Source of the DNA: Oceanicaulis alexandrii DSM 11625
Lineage (GTDB): Bacteria; Pseudomonadota; Alphaproteobacteria; Caulobacterales; Maricaulaceae
NCBI RefSeq assembly: GCF_000420265.1
Contig: NZ_ATUP01000001.1
Span: 248,001 to 312,000, forward strand
Reading direction: 5' to 3'
DNA length: 64,000 nucleotides
Part shown: in pieces, positions 8,288-17,100 of the stretch
Layout of the letters: every line of letters starts with the position of its first letter
Position numbering within the stretch: position 1 is the first letter of the stretch
Translations under genes and position numbers: made by a program
The notes under the pieces: generated by a model
The model's input: only the letters and a program-made list of their open reading frames with translations
Told to the model about the DNA's origin: nothing
Database searches by the model: none

Positions 8288-9718
8288 TTGCGTATGCTCA
8301 CCTCTCTTAAGACCGGCGCGACCTGCATCGCCGCCGCGGTCGGTCTGGCGCTCACCAGTCTCTCAGGCGCTCACGCACAGGGCCTGATCCGGGACACCGA
8401 GACCGAGCGCGCCATGCGCGAATACACCGACCCGCTGCTGGTTGCGGCGGGGCTCGATGTGAGCGCAGTGGATTTCTATCTGGTCGGCGATATGGAGTTC
8501 AACGCCTTCGTCACCGGCGGACAGAACATCTTCCTCAACACCGGCACCATTGTTCGCGCAGAGAGCCCAAACGAAATCAAGGGCGTGATCGCCCATGAGA
8601 TCGGCCATATCGAAGGCGCCCACATCATCCGGCGCGGCGAAGCCAGCCGGGCGGGCCTGGCCACCATGGCCGCCTCGCTGGGCGTGGGGCTGATCGCAGC
8701 CCTTGCCGGCGCGCCCGATGCAGGCGCGGCGATCATGGCGTCCGCTCCGCAATTTGGTCAGCTGAACCTGCTGACCTATACCCGCGCCCAGGAAGCCTCC
8801 GCCGATCAGGCCGCCGTGCGGTTTCTCACCGAAACCGGACAATCAGGTCGCGGTCTGGTGGCGACGTTTGAACGCCTCGCTTACCAGGAACGCATCTCGT
8901 TTCAACGCCGCTGGGAGTATTTCCGCTCTCACCCGCTGTCTTCAGACCGGGTGGCGGCGCTGCGCCGCAATGTGGAAGCCTCCGACTTCGCCGATGTTCC
9001 CGACAGCGACGAGGAGATCGCCGAGCTGCAACGGCTTCAGGCCAAGATCATCGGATTCATGGCGCCGCCTGCGCAAACCTTTTCGCGCTATCCTGAAAGC
9101 GACACTTCAATCCCGGCGCGCTATGCCCGCGCAGTGGCCTATTACAAGCAAGGCCTGACCGACAACGCCGAGCGTGCGGTCAATCACTTGCTCGAGCTTG
9201 AACCCGACAATCCCTATTTTCATGAGCTCAAAGGCCAGATGCTTTATGAGAGCGGCTTTATCGACCGCTCGCTTGAGCCTTATCGCCGCTCCATTGAATT
9301 GCTGCCCGATGCGCCGCTCTTGCGCATCGGTTACGCCTCTGCGCTGATCGCCACCAATAACGAGGCGAACGCCCGTGAGGCGCTCGGCCAGTTGCGCATG
9401 GCCTTGGTGAGCGAACCGCAAAACCCCTACGCCTGGTTCCAGCGCTCTCTGGCGCACCAGCAATTGGGTGAAACCGCCATGGCCGAACTGTCCACAGCGG
9501 AACGCGCTTATGCGGTCGGCGACGAGATGCAGGCCCACATTTTCGCCACGCGGGCTCATGAAGAGCTTGAACGCGGTACTGAGGCCTGGATTCGCGCGAC
9601 GGAAATCCTGGCGGTCACCCGCCCGGACAGCCGGGAAATGCGCGACTGGAACCGCCGCGAGCGCGAACGTCAGCCAAACTTCCAACATCTGGATCGCGGC
9701 GCTCTGTTACAGCCTTAA
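8288..9718 (+). CDS. M48-family periplasmic metalloprotease with TPR repeats (BepA-like)
   Basis: Zinc metalloprotease of the BepA/YfgC type. Relatives act in the periplasm on outer-membrane protein assembly and quality control. A signal peptide ends at SGAHAQ. The zinc motif HEIGH lies in VIAHEIGHIEGAH (about residue 101), with the third-ligand glutamate probably in EASADQAA. From about residue 265 the sequence is helical and TPR-like (YKQGLTDNAERAVNHL, YAWFQRSLAHQQLGE). The chosen start is TTG 8288 because GAAGGA is 8 nt upstream; ATG 8294 is the alternative and changes two residues. It is followed by a DsbA-like gene in the same direction, fitting an envelope-folding theme. The substrate is unknown. 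Confidence 0.9.
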   Translation: MRMLTSLKTGATCIAAAVGLALTSLSGAHAQGLIRDTETERAMREYTDPLLVAAGLDVSAVDFYLVGDMEFNAFVTGGQNIFLNTGTIVRAESPNEIKGVIAHEIGHIEGAHIIRRGEASRAGLATMAASLGVGLIAALAGAPDAGAAIMASAPQFGQLNLLTYTRAQEASADQAAVRFLTETGQSGRGLVATFERLAYQERISFQRRWEYFRSHPLSSDRVAALRRNVEASDFADVPDSDEEIAELQRLQAKIIGFMAPPAQTFSRYPESDTSIPARYARAVAYYKQGLTDNAERAVNHLLELEPDNPYFHELKGQMLYESGFIDRSLEPYRRSIELLPDAPLLRIGYASALIATNNEANAREALGQLRMALVSEPQNPYAWFQRSLAHQQLGETAMAELSTAERAYAVGDEMQAHIFATRAHEELERGTEAWIRATEILAVTRPDSREMRDWNRRERERQPNFQHLDRGALLQP

Positions 9719-9798
9719 ACGGGCTTGTGATTGTGCCTGTGCGTCGAACCGCGCTAAACGCGGGGCCAAATGATTTCTGACTGATAACTGGAGTTTTC

Positions 9799-10527
9799 AT
9801 GCGCATCTTGCTGCTCGCCCTCGCCGCCGCTCTCGGCATGACCGCTTGCGCCCCGGCGCAAGAACCCGCCAATCGCGCCGAAATCGAGCAGATTGTGCGC
9901 GACTACATCCTGACCAATCCCGAGATTATCGAGGAAGCGCTGATCGAGCTGCAGCGCCGCGCCCGCCAGCGTGAACAGGACGCCATGCTGGGCGCTGTCA
10001 CCTCCAGCGAGGACCGGTTGTATGCAGACGCTCGCGACCCGGTCGTCGGCGCGGAAAACCCAGTCGTCACGGTGGTCGAGTTCTTTGACTATCGCTGCCC
10101 GTACTGCACGGTCTCCAATGAATGGATCCAGTCGGTCCTGGAAGAGCATGGCGATCAGGTGCGCTTTGTCTTCAAGGAATTCCCAATTCGCGGCGAGCAA
10201 TCCACCAACGCCTCGCGCGCCTCGCTGGCGGTCTGGCGGATCGCACCTCAATCCTACGAAGCGTTTCACAACGCCCTGATGAACGCCAGCGGCCCCCTGC
10301 CCGATGAACGGATCGACGCCTTCGCCGTCACCGCCGGCGTGGATGTGGCGGCCATGCGCGCCGAAATGGACTCAGACGAGATCACCCGTCAGCTCGGCGA
10401 TGTGCGCGAGCTGGCACAGGCGATCGGGATTACGGGCACGCCCTTCTTTATTGTCGGAGACACAGTCGTTCCTGGCGCTGACATCGAAGGCCTGGACCGA
10501 TTGGTGAATGAAGCACTGTCGCGTTAA
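9799..10527 (+). CDS. DsbA-family thiol oxidoreductase, predicted lipoprotein
   Basis: Thioredoxin-fold protein that probably makes or isomerises disulfides in the envelope. The N-terminus MRILLLALAAALGMTAC has a lipobox-like Cys, so a lipid anchor is likely. A helical segment of about 40 residues (EIEQIVRDYILTNPEIIEEAL) resembles the N-terminal dimerisation region of ScsC/Com1-type DsbA proteins. The active site is CPYC in FDYRCPYCTVS (about residue 98), and the cis-proline loop is GTPFF. The length of 242 residues is normal. It sits 80 nt after the M48 protease and before a strong terminator. Which client proteins it serves cannot be read from the sequence; the exported cysteine-bearing pentapeptide proteins farther on are possible clients. 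Confidence 0.9.
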   Translation: MRILLLALAAALGMTACAPAQEPANRAEIEQIVRDYILTNPEIIEEALIELQRRARQREQDAMLGAVTSSEDRLYADARDPVVGAENPVVTVVEFFDYRCPYCTVSNEWIQSVLEEHGDQVRFVFKEFPIRGEQSTNASRASLAVWRIAPQSYEAFHNALMNASGPLPDERIDAFAVTAGVDVAAMRAEMDSDEITRQLGDVRELAQAIGITGTPFFIVGDTVVPGADIEGLDRLVNEALSR

Positions 10528-10537
10528 TCGTGATGAC

Positions 10538-10571
10538 TGACGGCGCCGGGACAAGTCCCGGCGCCGTTTAC
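10538..10571 (+). terminator. Rho-independent terminator after the DsbA-like gene
   Basis: A perfect 12-bp stem ACGGCGCCGGGA / TCCCGGCGCCGT (10540-10551 with 10556-10567) closes a CAAG loop and ends in TTT. The core stem sequence is almost identical to that of the rne terminator. Confidence 0.85.
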
Positions 10572-10621
10572 AGCTTGTTTTCCGCTTGTGGTTAATCATC
10601 GTCCCGAACCTGGAGGGGATG

Positions 10622-11533
10622 ATGAAACACCTGACGATCCTTGTGGCCGCGTGTGCCGCGCTGACCCTGACCGCTTGCGCCAGCCGCGACGCCATATCCG
10701 CGCGCCAGGCGCCGCAACCTCTGGACACGCAGACCCTCCGTGTCGACGCCGCCAGCCCTTTCTATCACCAGATGGCGCTCGGTCCGGTCACAGGCACATC
10801 CCAGTTTTCCTGGTTCCTGCCAGAGCCCAACCGCTCGATCCTGCGCCCCCGTTTTGAAGCCGCGCTGGAGCAGGCGGGGCTCGCCGCGCCCGATCGCAAT
10901 CAGGCCCGGTATGTCATCTCGCTGGATTTTGATCAGGTCGATGGCCCTGATTTTGGCTCGCACATGGATGCAGCCCTGCTGGGACGCGTCTGGATCGAAG
11001 ATCGCCTGACCGGTCGGGTCATCCTGAACGAACCGGTTTCCGTCCGCCGCGAGGCCTATTGGCCGGGCGTCGACGAAGCCGGTTGGGCCACAGGCGAATA
11101 CTGGCGCGTTTTCAACATCTTTCCCTTTTTCTATGACAGCCCCTGGTTCAGCGTCGGGGCCCGCTGGGACACTACGTATCCGCCCTATGCAGGGCCGGAA
11201 TGGCTGCCGCTTGTTCCCATTCGTCTGCGAGAGACTGACACCGAGCTGATGGTCGGCCCGTCAGGTCGCTCTTATGGGGCCTGGTCGGGGGCGGAGCGCG
11301 CCTGGCAGGTGAACGCCCTGGTCAGCGACGCCCTCGCCGCAGCCGTCTTTCGCGGCATGGCGGATCGCGGAATGCTGCAAATCAGCCATGTCCTGCCCTG
11401 CATGGGTGGCACGGCCATGCGTGAGCATGAACTGGCGCTGCTGGGCCGCGGCGAACGCGTTTCGCGTCCGGTCTGCGCCGAGGTGCAGGACGACCTGCCG
11501 CTGGGCGCCGAAGCGCTGCGACGGTCTCGCTGA
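10622..11533 (+). CDS. Predicted lipoprotein of unknown function
   Basis: Not recognised as a named family. The N-terminus MKHLTILVAACAALTLTACAS is a clear lipoprotein signal with lipobox LTAC, so the mature protein should be anchored at the membrane from Cys19. The body (about 285 residues) has short matches in style to DUF4136-like envelope lipoproteins (YVISLDFDQVDGPDFGSH, then a WIEDRLTGRVI strand) but not enough to assign. An aromatic-rich middle section (YWRVFNIFPFFYDSPWF) and two late Cys residues (about 254 and 281) stand out. ATG 10622 has GGAGG just upstream; ATG 10619 is in frame. Its stop abuts that of the VOC gene on the other strand. It follows the previous terminator and so probably has its own promoter. 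Confidence 0.75.
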   Translation: MKHLTILVAACAALTLTACASRDAISARQAPQPLDTQTLRVDAASPFYHQMALGPVTGTSQFSWFLPEPNRSILRPRFEAALEQAGLAAPDRNQARYVISLDFDQVDGPDFGSHMDAALLGRVWIEDRLTGRVILNEPVSVRREAYWPGVDEAGWATGEYWRVFNIFPFFYDSPWFSVGARWDTTYPPYAGPEWLPLVPIRLRETDTELMVGPSGRSYGAWSGAERAWQVNALVSDALAAAVFRGMADRGMLQISHVLPCMGGTAMREHELALLGRGERVSRPVCAEVQDDLPLGAEALRRSR

Positions 11534-11962
11534 TCAGCAGGCGGGCGGCTCAGGTTTGATCCGCCCGTCTTCAAGGATCTGCCAGAACGGATTGTGCGCG
11601 ACCTCCCAAGCATGTCCGTCCGGATCAGCGAAATAGCCTGAATACCCGCCCCAGAAGACGTCTTCACCGGGTTTGAGCACAGACCCGCCCAGCTGCGCTG
11701 CCTGATCAAGAATCGGCTGCACCTCATCGCGGCTGCGCACATTATACGCAAGAGCGATGCGACCGTTCGTCGGGTTCTGACGCCCCATATCTGCGTCCAA
11801 CGCCTCGCCGCCGAACAAACCCACGATCACTCCGTTCAGATCAAAGAAGACGATCTGATCGCTCTCGGACGGCAGTGCGGACCAGCCCATCCCCTCATAA
11901 AAGGCGCGAGCGCGTGCGAGATTTGAAACCCCGAGCGTAATCATAGAAATACGTTGTTCCAT
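11534..11962 (-). CDS. VOC-superfamily (glyoxalase/bleomycin-resistance-like) protein
   Basis: Single vicinal-oxygen-chelate domain protein of 142 residues. Sequence marks are ISMITLGVSNLARARAFYEGMGW at the start, FFDLNGVIVGLFG in the middle and GYFADPDGHAWEVAHNP near the end. Such proteins are metal-dependent lyases, dioxygenases or drug-binding proteins, and the substrate cannot be told. The start MEQRIS at 11962 is chosen because GGGAGGAC is a few bases upstream; an in-frame ATG at 11986 lacks one. It ends tail to tail with the lipoprotein gene, with stop codons sharing TGATCA. Confidence 0.85.
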   Translation of the reverse strand: MEQRISMITLGVSNLARARAFYEGMGWSALPSESDQIVFFDLNGVIVGLFGGEALDADMGRQNPTNGRIALAYNVRSRDEVQPILDQAAQLGGSVLKPGEDVFWGGYSGYFADPDGHAWEVAHNPFWQILEDGRIKPEPPAC

Positions 11963-12018
11963 GGCGTCCTCCCGATACCCGGACATCTTGGAACATTATA
12001 AGAACGCGCGCAAGCGCC

Positions 12019-12813
12019 TCAGATCAGGCCCGCCAGCGGGCTCGAGGGATCGGCATAGCGTTTTTTCGGCATGCGTCCCGCCAGATAAGCGTCACGGCCC
12101 GCGATGACGGCATGCTTCATGGCCTTGGCCATGCGAACGGGGTCTTTCGCTTCCGCAATGGCGGTGTTCATCAGAATGCCGTCACACCCCAGCTCCATGC
12201 CCACCGCGGCGTCAGACGCCGTGCCGACGCCCGCATCCACGATCACCGGCACCTTGGCCTCTTCGATGATCAGGCGAATATTCACCGGGTTCTGGATGCC
12301 CAGCCCTGAACCGATCGGCGCGCCCAGAGGCATGATCGCGCAGGCGCCCGCCTCTTCCAGACGCTTGGCGTAGACCGGATCGTCCGAGCAATAGACCATG
12401 ACCTCGAACCCTTCCTTGACCAGCATTTCGGTCGCTCGGAGGGTTTCGGCCATGTCCGGATAGAGGTGCTTTGGGTCAGAGAGCACTTCGAGCTTCACCA
12501 GATCCCAGCCGCCCGCTTCGCGCGCCAGACGCAGGGTGCGCACCGCATCCTCGCCGGTGAAGCAACCGGCCGTGTTGGGCAGGAAGGTGTATTCTTTGGG
12601 ATCAATGAAATCGACGAGCCGCGGCTGGCTGGGGTCAGACAAATTCACCCGGCGCACCGCCACCGTGATCATGTCCGCGCCTGAAGCGACCAGCGCCTGC
12701 GCGTTCTGCTCATAGGTCTTGTACTTGCCGGTGCCGATGATCAGGCGTGACTTGAAACTCCGCCCCGCCACGACCAGCGGGGCGTCGTCCTGTATCTGGG
12801 TCTGGGCCGTCAT
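12019..12813 (-). CDS. thiG: Thiazole synthase
   Basis: ThiG condenses 1-deoxy-D-xylulose 5-phosphate, dehydroglycine and ThiS-thiocarboxylate sulfur into the thiazole phosphate of thiamine. The 264-residue TIM barrel shows [20 protein letters not shown], the substrate-binding [16 protein letters not shown] with its active-site lysine, and the phosphate loop in [18 protein letters not shown]. It starts 3 nt after the thiS stop, so the two are co-translated. No TPP riboswitch consensus is visible upstream. Other thi genes are not in the window. Confidence 0.96.
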   Translation of the reverse strand: MTAQTQIQDDAPLVVAGRSFKSRLIIGTGKYKTYEQNAQALVASGADMITVAVRRVNLSDPSQPRLVDFIDPKEYTFLPNTAGCFTGEDAVRTLRLAREAGGWDLVKLEVLSDPKHLYPDMAETLRATEMLVKEGFEVMVYCSDDPVYAKRLEEAGACAIMPLGAPIGSGLGIQNPVNIRLIIEEAKVPVIVDAGVGTASDAAVGMELGCDGILMNTAIAEAKDPVRMAKAMKHAVIAGRDAYLAGRMPKKRYADPSSPLAGLI

Positions 12814-12816
12814 GGC

Positions 12817-13026
12817 TCACCCTCCTCCGACAAAATGCACGATTTCGAGCCGGTCGCCGGTCTCGATTCGAATCGCGTCATAGCCGTCACGCGGCGCGAT
12901 TTCGAGATTGCGTTCGACAGCGACCTTGCGCGGATCGAGCTCAAGATGCTCCAGCAAGCCTTTCAGGCTTAAGCCTGAAGGGATTTGGCGGGTTTCCCCG
13001 TTCAGCTCGACGTCGATCTGGCTCAT
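12817..13026 (-). CDS. thiS: Sulfur carrier protein ThiS
   Basis: Ubiquitin-fold sulfur carrier of 69 residues. Its C-terminal Gly-Gly (here VGGG) is adenylated and thiocarboxylated, then donates sulfur to ThiG. MSQIDVELNGETRQIP and AVERNLEIAPRD are typical. The ATG at 13026 is preferred to a start 18 nt upstream because it matches family length. The 111 nt between it and aroQ hold a divergent promoter region without recognisable riboswitch motifs. Confidence 0.93.
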   Translation of the reverse strand: MSQIDVELNGETRQIPSGLSLKGLLEHLELDPRKVAVERNLEIAPRDGYDAIRIETGDRLEIVHFVGGG

Positions 13027-13137
13027 GACCTGCTTCCCACGCACGGGTTTGCTTGTTCACACCCCTATGAGGTCGTAGAACCAAGGCTGGCAGTCAAGGC
13101 GCGCTGGCGCCCTTCAGCCTGGCCGGAGTGAACAAAA

Positions 13138-13593
13138 GTGTCTGACCTCAAACCCGTCTTCGTGCTCAACGGCCCCAATCTCAATCTGCTGGGAACGCGT
13201 GAGCCTGAGATCTACGGGACCACCACCCTCGCCGATATCGAAGCGCTGTGCCGCCAGACGGCTGAGTCGCTGGGCGTCGGGCTGGTGTTTGAGCAGACCA
13301 ATCATGAAGGCGCGCTGGTGGAGCTGATTCATACCGCCGGCGCCAGGGGCTCGGCCATCGTGATCAATCCCGCCGCCTACACCCATACCTCCATAGCGCT
13401 GCTGGACGCGATCAAAGGGGTGGACGCGCCCGCAATTGAGGTGCATCTGTCCCAGCCTGTTGCGCGAGAGGCCTTTCGTGCTGTCTCTTATGTGTCACTT
13501 GCCGCCGCTGGCACCATCAGCGGTTTAGGCGCGCGCGGCTATGAGCTGGGGATTAGAGCCGCTGTGCAACTGGCGCAGGCGCGTGCGAAATAA
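13138..13593 (+). CDS. aroQ: 3-dehydroquinate dehydratase, type II
   Basis: Catalyses trans-dehydration of 3-dehydroquinate to 3-dehydroshikimate in the shikimate pathway. The 151-residue length and the motifs [19 protein letters not shown] (with the catalytic Tyr), [13 protein letters not shown] and [14 protein letters not shown] define type II. The start codon is GTG. It stands first in the conserved alphaproteobacterial order aroQ-accB-accC. Confidence 0.96.
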   Translation: MSDLKPVFVLNGPNLNLLGTREPEIYGTTTLADIEALCRQTAESLGVGLVFEQTNHEGALVELIHTAGARGSAIVINPAAYTHTSIALLDAIKGVDAPAIEVHLSQPVAREAFRAVSYVSLAAAGTISGLGARGYELGIRAAVQLAQARAK

Positions 13594-13616
13594 TGACTAG
13601 AAAGGGTAGTAAACCT

Positions 13617-14111
13617 ATGGCGTCCACCACGTCGAACCCGCAGGTCGATTCCAAGCTCGTGCGCGAGCTGGCCGATATTCTCAACGACACCGATCTTACC
13701 GAGATCGAAGTCGAAAAAGGCGAAATGCGTATCCGCGTCGCGCGCGAAATCACCGCTGCGCCCGCTGTTTACGCGACTCAGCCTGCTCCTGCGCCCATGG
13801 CTGCGGCCCCCGCGCCTGCGCCGGCTTCCGCACCGGAAGCGCCGGCTGCCGTCAGCGCCGCCGACGCGAAAAGCCATCCCGGCGCCGTGACCTCGCCCAT
13901 GGTCGGCACGGTGTATCTGCGTCCCTCTCCTGAAGCGGACCAGTTCAAGAAAGCCGGCGACAGCGTGAAGGAAGGCGACACCATCTTGCTGGTTGAAGCC
14001 ATGAAGACCTTCAACCCCATCACCGCGTCCAAATCGGGCACGCTCACCGAGCTTCTGGTCGATGACGCCCAACCGGTGGAATACGGCGAAGCCCTGTTCA
14101 TCATCAGCTAG
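13617..14111 (+). CDS. accB: Biotin carboxyl carrier protein of acetyl-CoA carboxylase
   Basis: Carries the biotin that is carboxylated by AccC and used to make malonyl-CoA. The 164-residue protein has an N-terminal helix region, an Ala/Pro hinge (about residues 48-82) and a C-terminal biotinyl domain. The attachment lysine is K130 in [15 protein letters not shown] 13617 is chosen because GAAAGGG precedes it; an ATG at 13593 overlapping the aroQ stop adds eight untypical residues and has no ribosome site. accC starts 11 nt later. Confidence 0.95.
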   Translation: MASTTSNPQVDSKLVRELADILNDTDLTEIEVEKGEMRIRVAREITAAPAVYATQPAPAPMAAAPAPAPASAPEAPAAVSAADAKSHPGAVTSPMVGTVYLRPSPEADQFKKAGDSVKEGDTILLVEAMKTFNPITASKSGTLTELLVDDAQPVEYGEALFIIS

Positions 14112-14121
14112 GCGGTCGCTC

Positions 14122-15471
14122 ATGTTCGATAAAGTCCTTATCGCCAATCGCGGCGAGATCGCCTTGCGGGTCCACCGGGCCTGCAAGGAAATGGGCATCA
14201 AGACGGTGGCGGTTCACTCCGAAGCCGACGCCAACGCCATGCACGTCAAGCTGGCCGATGAAAGCGTCTGCATCGGTCCGCCGCCCGCTGGCCGGTCCTA
14301 TCTCAACGTGCCCGCCATCATGGCCGCCGCCGAAATCACCGGCGCCCAGGCGATCCACCCCGGCTATGGCTTTCTGTCGGAAAACGCGCGCTTCGCCGAA
14401 ATCGTGGAAGCGCACGGCCTGACCTTTATCGGTCCGACCGCGGACACGATCCGCCTGATGGGCGACAAGATCACCGCCAAGCAAGCCGCTGTGGACGCGG
14501 GCATTCCTGTCGTTCCCGGCTCAGACGGTGCGATCACCGATATGGATGAAGCGCGCAAGGTCGCCAAATCCATCGGCTTCCCTGTGCTGATCAAGGCCGC
14601 CTCCGGCGGCGGCGGTCGCGGCATGAAAGTCGCAGAGACCGAAGATAAGCTTGAAAGCGCGCTGCAAACGGCGTCCTCTGAAGCCCAGGCGGCTTTTGGC
14701 GACGGCGCTGTGTATATCGAGAAATATCTCGGTCAGCCGCGGCATATCGAGATCCAGGTCATCGCCGACACTCATGGCAATGTGGTGCATCTGGGCGAGC
14801 GCGACTGCTCGCTGCAGCGCCGTCACCAGAAAGTGCTCGAGGAAGCGCCCTCCGTCGCCCTCGACGAGGCGGCGCGCGCCAAGATCGGCAAGACTGTGAC
14901 GGATGCTGTGAAAGCGATCGGCTATCGCGGCGCCGGCACGGTGGAGTTCCTCTATGAGAACGGCGAGTTCTATTTCATCGAAATGAACACCCGTCTCCAG
15001 GTGGAGCACCCGGTGACCGAGGCGATCACGCGCATCGACCTGGTGCGCGAGCAGATCCGCGTCGCTGCGGGCCATGAGCTGAGCTTCACCCAGGACGACA
15101 TCAAGCTGGAAGGCTGGTCCATCGAGTGCCGCATCAATGCGGAGAACCCGGAAACCTTCACGCCCTCCCCGGGCACGGTGACCGAGTTCCATGCGCCGGG
15201 CGGCCTGGGCGTACGTCTCGATAGCGCGCTCTATACCGGCTACAAGATCCCGCCTTATTATGACTCCATGATCGGCAAGCTGATCGTGCACGGGCGTGAT
15301 CGTGAGGAAGCCTTGTTGCGCCTGAAACGCGCCCTGTCCGAAATGGTCGTCAGCGGTGTCGAGACGACCATTCCGTTGCACCTGGCCCTTCTGGAAGAGC
15401 CTGCATTCCTGACCGGGGATTACCATATCCGCTGGCTGGAAAGCTGGCTGGCCAAGCGCCAGGGCTCATAA
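14122..15471 (+). CDS. accC: Biotin carboxylase subunit of acetyl-CoA carboxylase
   Basis: ATP-dependent carboxylation of AccB-biotin, the first half-reaction of fatty-acid synthesis. The 449 residues begin [23 protein letters not shown]. The ATP-grasp domain contains the glycine-rich loop [12 protein letters not shown], the metal-binding glutamate in [18 protein letters not shown] and the catalytic lysine in [11 protein letters not shown]. The upstream in-frame extension of the reading frame lies inside accB and is not used. The acetyl-CoA carboxyltransferase subunits are not in the window. Confidence 0.97.
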   Translation: MFDKVLIANRGEIALRVHRACKEMGIKTVAVHSEADANAMHVKLADESVCIGPPPAGRSYLNVPAIMAAAEITGAQAIHPGYGFLSENARFAEIVEAHGLTFIGPTADTIRLMGDKITAKQAAVDAGIPVVPGSDGAITDMDEARKVAKSIGFPVLIKAASGGGGRGMKVAETEDKLESALQTASSEAQAAFGDGAVYIEKYLGQPRHIEIQVIADTHGNVVHLGERDCSLQRRHQKVLEEAPSVALDEAARAKIGKTVTDAVKAIGYRGAGTVEFLYENGEFYFIEMNTRLQVEHPVTEAITRIDLVREQIRVAAGHELSFTQDDIKLEGWSIECRINAENPETFTPSPGTVTEFHAPGGLGVRLDSALYTGYKIPPYYDSMIGKLIVHGRDREEALLRLKRALSEMVVSGVETTIPLHLALLEEPAFLTGDYHIRWLESWLAKRQGS

Positions 15472-15487
15472 GCGCGGAGTATTTGTC

Positions 15488-16138
15488 ATGCGCGGCTTCG
15501 GCGTTCAGGAATTGCTGGCGTGCTATGCACGCGGGGTCTTCCCGATGGCGGAGTCGCGCAGCGACACCCGTGTCTACCTGTTGGAACCTGATGAGCGCGG
15601 CGTCATCCCGCTTGATGGGTTTCACATTCCCAAATCCCTGAAAAAGATAGTCCGGCGCGATGAGTTCGCCCTGACCGTCAATCGCTGTTTCGAGACGGTG
15701 GTGCGCAGCTGCGCCGCTCCCGCGCCCGGGCGCGAGGACAGCTGGATCAATGATCAGATCCTGATGCTCTATCTGGATATGCACGCCGCCGGTCACGCCC
15801 ATTCCATCGAGGCGTGGAAGGACGGCAAGCTGGCGGGCGGGCTTTACGGGGTCAGCCTGGGCGGCGCGTTCTTCGGCGAAAGCATGTTCTCGCGCGAGAC
15901 GGACGCGTCCAAGGTCGCGCTGGTGTCTCTGGTGGCGCGCCTGAACGCTGGCGGCTACACGCTGCTGGACACCCAGTTCAACACAGACCATCTCAAGCGC
16001 TTTGGGGCGCAGACGATCTCACAAGAAGCGTATCGTGAGCAGCTGGATGAGGCGATCGAGCGCTCAGCTGACTTTTTCACGCTTCCCGAGGGCGTGGCCG
16101 GCGATCAGCTTCTGCAGTCAATCACCCAGACGTCATAG
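15488..16138 (+). CDS. aat: Leucyl/phenylalanyl-tRNA--protein transferase
   Basis: Adds Leu or Phe from aminoacyl-tRNA to proteins with N-terminal Arg or Lys, marking them for ClpS/ClpAP. The 216 residues show family marks ELLACYARGVFPMAES, WINDQILMLYLDMHAAGHAHSIEAW, LAGGLYGVSLGGAFFGESMFS and LLDTQFNTDHLKRFGA. It follows accC by 16 nt and is probably cotranscribed. Its last 34 bases overlap the DUF2155 gene on the other strand. Confidence 0.95.
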   Translation: MRGFGVQELLACYARGVFPMAESRSDTRVYLLEPDERGVIPLDGFHIPKSLKKIVRRDEFALTVNRCFETVVRSCAAPAPGREDSWINDQILMLYLDMHAAGHAHSIEAWKDGKLAGGLYGVSLGGAFFGESMFSRETDASKVALVSLVARLNAGGYTLLDTQFNTDHLKRFGAQTISQEAYREQLDEAIERSADFFTLPEGVAGDQLLQSITQTS

Positions 16139-16584
16139 ACCGGATGCTCCAGCGCGTTGAGCGCCGGGTTGGATGCGAACATCCAGCCTGAGAACATCAA
16201 TTCTCCCTCCGCCTGAACGCCGAAGCCATCCGTGCGGCGGTCTTCAACCTCGACAAAAGCGAACACTTCCGGCGGCTCTTCCGGCGGGCGCTTGCGGCAA
16301 TACTGAACCGTGATCGACAGGGCGCCGAACTCGACAGCCTCGCCAATGGGGGCCTGGAAATCGCGGGTGCGGGCCGTGACCTTATCAAGGCCGCGCAACA
16401 CCACGACAGAGCCCGGCTCTGAGGTCAGCTCCGGCGCATCAGGATCATCCTGCACACGGGTCTGCGCCGATTGCTGGTTCGCCACGCCTTGTTGCATCTC
16501 GACCGGTTGCGCCAGGACAGGCGCGCCAAGGCAAAGCGCTGAGATCAAGGAGGTTGAAACAATCATTGAGCGGATCATGGTCAT
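16105..16584 (-). CDS. DUF2155 exported protein
   Basis: Exported protein of unknown function with the DUF2155 domain, found mostly in Alphaproteobacteria next to NDUFA12 and mlaD. A signal peptide ends around APVLAQ. Family features are VVVLRGLDKVTARTRDFQAPIGE, ITVQYCRKRPPEEPPEVFAFVEV, GELMFSGWMFASNPALNALEHPVYDVWVIDC. The two Cys in QYC and IDC probably pair in the periplasm. ATG 16584 is used; a TTG start at 16614 and an ATG at 16578 are also open and no strong ribosome site decides. Its 3' end overlaps aat by 34 bases. Confidence 0.85.
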   Translation of the reverse strand: MTMIRSMIVSTSLISALCLGAPVLAQPVEMQQGVANQQSAQTRVQDDPDAPELTSEPGSVVVLRGLDKVTARTRDFQAPIGEAVEFGALSITVQYCRKRPPEEPPEVFAFVEVEDRRTDGFGVQAEGELMFSGWMFASNPALNALEHPVYDVWVIDCRS

Positions 16585-16622
16585 CACTGTGTTAGGCGTT
16601 TGAGGCGAGACCAAGGCGCAGC

Positions 16623-17096
16623 TCAGGATTCCGAGCCGCCCGATCCGGACGAGCCGCGGTTCATCACCGCCTGGCCGATGAGGTCGAACATGTCCACGGC
16701 GCCCTGGGTGAAGGAGATCTCCTCCCCCGCTTGCAGCATGTCCACATCGCCGCCGGGTTCGATTTCGATGAAGACACCGCCGATCAGGCCTGCAGTGGCG
16801 ATTTTGGCGGTGGAATCCGCCGGGATCTGAATCTCGCCATTCAGCTCGAACACGGCTTCAGCGAAATAGGTGTCCTGATCGAGGCGCACTGTGGTGACCG
16901 TTCCCACCGGGACACCCGCCACGCGCACATCGGCGCCGCGGCTCAGATCGCCCACTGATGAGAAGCGGGCCGTCAGCGTATAGCCGTCAGACCCGGACCC
17001 GTCATCAATCTGGCCTTGGGCGTAGATCAGGAAGGCGCCGGCGGTGACCAGCACGAGCAGACCCAGCACGGTTTCGAGAACGGCGCCGCCACGCAT
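16623..17096 (-). CDS. mlaD: MlaD-family lipid-transport protein
   Basis: Inner-membrane-anchored substrate-binding subunit of a phospholipid-transport ABC system that keeps outer-membrane lipid asymmetry. One N-terminal helix (about residues 8-27) precedes the MCE/MlaD domain: YTLTARFSSVGDLSRGADVRVAGVPVGTV and FIEIEPGG are diagnostic. The 157 residues fit MlaD. It is 4 nt after the NDUFA12 gene and upstream of DUF2155. The permease and ATPase are not in the window, so this MlaD works with subunits encoded elsewhere. Confidence 0.93.
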   Translation of the reverse strand: MRGGAVLETVLGLLVLVTAGAFLIYAQGQIDDGSGSDGYTLTARFSSVGDLSRGADVRVAGVPVGTVTTVRLDQDTYFAEAVFELNGEIQIPADSTAKIATAGLIGGVFIEIEPGGDVDMLQAGEEISFTQGAVDMFDLIGQAVMNRGSSGSGGSES

Positions 17097-17100
17097 GAGT

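Noticed and set aside
6994-8355. 453-codon minus-strand ORF opposite the RNase E tail
   Set aside because: It is the complement of the repetitive tail of rne, rich in Arg/Pro/Ser, with no family resemblance.
13027-13137. Possible TPP riboswitch before thiS
   Set aside because: The conserved TPP-aptamer segments (CTGAGA and ACCTGATCTGG-like) are not present on either strand.
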